From Ignavibacteriaceae bacterium (GTDB taxonomy: Bacteria > Bacteroidota > Ignavibacteria > Ignavibacteriales > Ignavibacteriaceae): a stretch of 7,925 nucleotides of DNA. Shown here piece after piece: positions 5,631-7,925 of this stretch; positions within the stretch are counted from its first letter, which is position 1, and each line of letters opens with the position of its first letter. A model generated the notes under the pieces. The model was not told the DNA's origin. It did not search any database and was given only the letters and a program-made list of their open reading frames with translations. Made by a program: the position numbers and the translations under genes. Where the stretch lies: the NCBI GenBank assembly GCA_026193755.1, contig JAPHUI010000162.1, positions 1 to 7,925 on the forward strand, in the 5' to 3' direction.

Positions 5631-6953
5631 TCATTTCAGTAAAATCATTTTCTTCACTTCTGTAAATTCTCCTGCATTTAACTGATAAAAATAAATTCCA
5701 CTTGGCAGATTTGTTGCGTTAAATTCTACTTCATATTCTCCGGCAGGTTTTTCTTCGTTAACGAGTGTTGCAATTTCTCTTCCTAATAAATCATATACTT
5801 TTAGTGTTACAAATTGCCTACTGCCTATTGCATACTGCAGACTGGTCGTTGGATTAAACGGGTTGGGGTAGTTTTGTAAAAGAGAAAAATCGCTAGGAGT
5901 ATTTGGATTTGTAGATTCTACATTTACAATTATATAGTATATGCTAATGCTATGAGTTATGATAGCAATTTTAAATCCATCCGGATTGTCTACAAGTATT
6001 GGAGTGTCTCCCGGTTCCCAATTTGTCCCGTTCCATAATTCAGCATTACAACTTTCAAAATAATTCCAGATATATGTGTAAACTCTTTTTATGTCATTTA
6101 CCCAAGCATTACCATTCCAAATTTCTTCTAGTTGCTGAATCTGGTTTCCGAGCTCGTCATTGATAATGTTTAACTTAAAAGAATTCTGAAATTGATTACC
6201 TGTCCAGAGTTGTGCAATAGCGTAATTCAGAAATGTAGTTAAAGAGTCGTAATAAAATGAGGTTCTGGAATAATTCTGCCATTTATTCCCATCCCAATTT
6301 TGAGATAGTAGTGAGTCCCTTCTGTTTTCCGTGGAATAATAATTATAAAGCATACTCGAATTTGTCCATTGATTGTTCTGCCATAATTCTGTCAATGAAG
6401 TGATTTCATTGCCCGCTTGATCATATTTGTAAGTTGATCTTGCATCATTTCCCCAACTACCCGTAACATACCATTGAATCGTTGATAAAATAAGTTTATC
6501 GTCCAGGTTATACTCATAGAGGATTTGATTTAGACTATCCCATTCAGCATTATACCAATCGAAATATATTTCTCTGATCAAATTATAATGAGTATCATAG
6601 AAATATTCTTCCTTAAAATCTATCTGCCAATTGCCATTTATATCATTAAAGAATTTTGTCCATTCAACAATCTTATCATCAATATTGTATTCAAATAGAA
6701 ATTTGAGCTTACCACCGGTCACAGATTCAGAAATCAGACTATCTATAAGATAGTATTCACTAACCGCTTGCTCTTCATTTGAATAATTTGAGATTTTAGT
6801 TAATTTTTGTCTTAACCATTGAGTTGGTTCATAATTTGTTTGTAATGAAAACGGAGTCAATGATATATTTTCATTATGAATTAAGTATTCATTTTGTGCA
6901 AACAAAGTAATTGTAAGAATAAAAACCAGGAGAGATATTTTAAGGGCTCGCAT
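5631..6953 (-). CDS. Secreted W/Y-rich repeat protein with type IX secretion sorting domain
   Basis: This 440-aa extracellular protein has a signal peptide at about residues 1-19 (hydrophobic SLLVFILTITLF, then AQ). Residues 85-316 consist of about eight imperfect repeats of roughly 30 residues, each built around tyrosine-rich strands, a turn with D..GN or a variant, and a W...N.W pair (for example EITSLTELWQNNQWTNSS at 183-200, LWTGNQFQNS at 249-258, IWNGNAWVND at 278-287). They probably form a beta-rich array resembling YD-type repeats. Residues 353-440 are a Por/type IX sorting domain: FSLLQNYPNPFNPTTSLQY, then VYDLLGREIATLV, LPSGIYFYQL and the basic end VKKMILLK. Such tails direct export across the outer membrane by the type IX system and are then usually removed. 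TGAGGT 6 nt upstream supports the start. Ligand and role are unknown; a surface or adhesive role is only a guess. Confidence 0.9.
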   Translation of the reverse strand: MRALKISLLVFILTITLFAQNEYLIHNENISLTPFSLQTNYEPTQWLRQKLTKISNYSNEEQAVSEYYLIDSLISESVTGGKLKFLFEYNIDDKIVEWTKFFNDINGNWQIDFKEEYFYDTHYNLIREIYFDWYNAEWDSLNQILYEYNLDDKLILSTIQWYVTGSWGNDARSTYKYDQAGNEITSLTELWQNNQWTNSSMLYNYYSTENRRDSLLSQNWDGNKWQNYSRTSFYYDSLTTFLNYAIAQLWTGNQFQNSFKLNIINDELGNQIQQLEEIWNGNAWVNDIKRVYTYIWNYFESCNAELWNGTNWEPGDTPILVDNPDGFKIAIITHSISIYYIIVNVESTNPNTPSDFSLLQNYPNPFNPTTSLQYAIGSRQFVTLKVYDLLGREIATLVNEEKPAGEYEVEFNATNLPSGIYFYQLNAGEFTEVKKMILLK

Positions 6954-7016
6954 AATTTTACCTCAATAAAACTAAACTTAATTGAAACTTAGGGAAATAA
7001 AATGAGAAAGGGCAGT

Positions 7017-7024
7017 CAAAAATA
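7017..7024 (-). promoter_or_regulatory. Candidate -7 promoter element for the type IX sorting-domain gene
   Basis: On the minus strand TATTTTTG matches the TAnnTTTG -7 element of Bacteroidetes-type housekeeping promoters and lies 63 bp before the ATG ending at 6953. I find no good TTTG -33 element at 17-23 nt, and matches are easy in AT-rich DNA. Confidence 0.25.
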
Positions 7025-7082
7025 TCATAACATTAACTTCATAATAAGCTACATTGTTAACCCTCAAATCAAAAAAAATATT

Positions 7083-7090
7083 TATATTTG
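7083..7090 (+). promoter_or_regulatory. Candidate -7 promoter element for asnS
   Basis: TATATTTG matches the TAnnTTTG -7 element of Bacteroidetes-type promoters, 29 nt before the asnS ATG, implying a short leader of about 20-25 nt. The nearest upstream TTG (7054-7056) is 26 nt away, longer than the usual 17-23, so the -33 half is doubtful. Confidence 0.35.
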
Positions 7091-7119
7091 GCTTCAATTT
7101 TTATAAAAAATATCAACGA

Positions 7120-7925
7120 ATGCAGAATATTTCTATTAATAAATTAAAAGAGTACGTTGGCAAGGAAGTTACACTTCGCGGCTGGCTCTTCAATAAACGT
7201 TCAAGTGGTAAAATCAGGTTTTTAATATTAAGAGACGGAACCGGATATGTACAGTGTGTTTTCTTCAGAGGAAATATTTCTGAGGAAGAATTTGAATTGG
7301 CAGATAAAATTGGACAGGAATCATCAATTGAAGTTACAGGGAAAGTAAAAGAAGATCACAGACAGGTTGGGGGATTTGAGATTGACGCAACGGGATTAAA
7401 AGTAATACAAGATGCTAAGGATTATCCAATTTCTCCCAAGGAACACGGACCTGAATTTCTGCTCGATAATCGTCATCTCTGGCTTCGTTCAAAAAGACAG
7501 GTTGCAATTCTTAGAATTCGTCATAGAATAATAAAAGCAATTAGAGATTTTTTTGATGATCGTGATTTTGTTTTAATGGATCCTCCAATTCTTACTCCAA
7601 ATGCTGTTGAAGGAACATCAACATTATTTGAAACTCCATATTTCGATCTTGGCAATGCTTACTTAACTCAATCAGGACAGCTTTATGCAGAAGCCGGAGC
7701 AATGGCGCACGGAAAGGTTTATACATTTGGTCCGACTTTCAGAGCTGAGAAATCAAAAACGAAAAGACATCTCACCGAATTCTGGATGTGCGAGCCCGAA
7801 GTTGCGTTCGCAGATCTGAATGACGATATGAATCTTGCTGAAGAAATGCTCGAGTATATTGTTCAAACAGTACTGAAGGAGAGAGCAGAAGAACTTAAAA
7901 TACTTGAGCGTGATACTTCAAAATT
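7120..7925 (+). CDS. asnS: Asparaginyl-tRNA synthetase, N-terminal 268 residues (partial)
   Basis: This is the class IIb enzyme that charges tRNA-Asn with asparagine using ATP in the cytoplasm. Translation from the ATG gives MQNISINKLKEYVGKEVTLR, followed by the OB-fold anticodon-binding domain (VTLRGWLFNKRSSGK, ILRDGTGYVQCVFF) over about residues 15-105. The catalytic core follows: motif 1 with its closing proline in FVLMDPPILTP, then GTSTLFETPYFD, SGQLYAEAGAMAHGKVYTFG, and motif 2 FRAE (207-210) through RHLTEFWMCEPE. The SGQLY segment and the asparaginyl-type core favour AsnRS over AspRS. The open frame continues past the window edge; the family is usually about 430-460 aa, so roughly 60% is present and motif 3 is missing. 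No Shine-Dalgarno is visible before the ATG, but the N-terminus aligns well with the family. Confidence 0.93.
   Translation, partial: MQNISINKLKEYVGKEVTLRGWLFNKRSSGKIRFLILRDGTGYVQCVFFRGNISEEEFELADKIGQESSIEVTGKVKEDHRQVGGFEIDATGLKVIQDAKDYPISPKEHGPEFLLDNRHLWLRSKRQVAILRIRHRIIKAIRDFFDDRDFVLMDPPILTPNAVEGTSTLFETPYFDLGNAYLTQSGQLYAEAGAMAHGKVYTFGPTFRAEKSKTKRHLTEFWMCEPEVAFADLNDDMNLAEEMLEYIVQTVLKERAEELKILERDTSK

Noticed and set aside
1..7925. CRISPR array, tRNA or rRNA genes, insertion-sequence transposase
   Set aside because: I saw no regularly spaced direct repeats, no cloverleaf-like sequence in the intergenic gaps and no transposase-like protein on either strand.

Overview
The window is AT-rich chromosomal DNA from a bacterium that is probably in the Ignavibacteria/Chlorobi-Bacteroidetes (FCB) group. 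The main reason is the C-terminus of the protein at 5631-6953 (minus strand). It ends in a type IX secretion (Por) sorting domain with the NYPNPFNPTT signature typical of Ignavibacteria-like genomes. Short hairpin repeats of the 'TGTCATCCCGAA...' kind at 5506-5614 fit the same group. The species cannot be fixed from this window.

Layout. Bases 1-97 hold the last codons of a plus-strand sensor histidine kinase. Bases 98-490 are a long AT-rich stretch with no recognisable gene; it carries a 9-bp inverted repeat and a weak sigma-54-like site. Then comes a tight two-gene plus-strand operon. The first gene (491-1024, 177 aa) is an uncharacterised small protein. The second (1030-3735, 901 aa) starts 5 nt after the first one stops. 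A hairpin-forming inverted repeat straddles its stop codon, in front of the convergent neighbour. On the minus strand are a secreted C69-family dipeptidase (3787-5391) and a secreted tryptophan/tyrosine-rich repeat protein with a type IX sorting tail (5631-6953). The 239-bp gap between them holds two or three small hairpin repeats. Divergent from these, on the plus strand, asparaginyl-tRNA synthetase starts at 7120 and runs off the end.

The most unusual content is the two-gene operon. The 901-aa protein keeps the fold landmarks of a SNF2-family helicase/translocase (an ALLQDELG-type motif I region, a DDAH box, FDQWWNP, GTVDQKV). An ungapped comparison with the canonical motifs shows that the Walker A lysine and threonine, the motif II glutamate, the motif III TGTP and both motif VI arginines have all been replaced. 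Its C-terminal ~120 residues look like an Mrr-type restriction endonuclease domain that has also lost its catalytic D...(Q/E)xK positions. The frame is nonetheless intact for 901 codons. This suggests a maintained pseudo-helicase/pseudo-nuclease that works with the small upstream protein, perhaps as a DNA-binding scaffold or sensor. Its function is unknown. The remaining genes are ordinary housekeeping or secreted proteins and give no functional link to the module.
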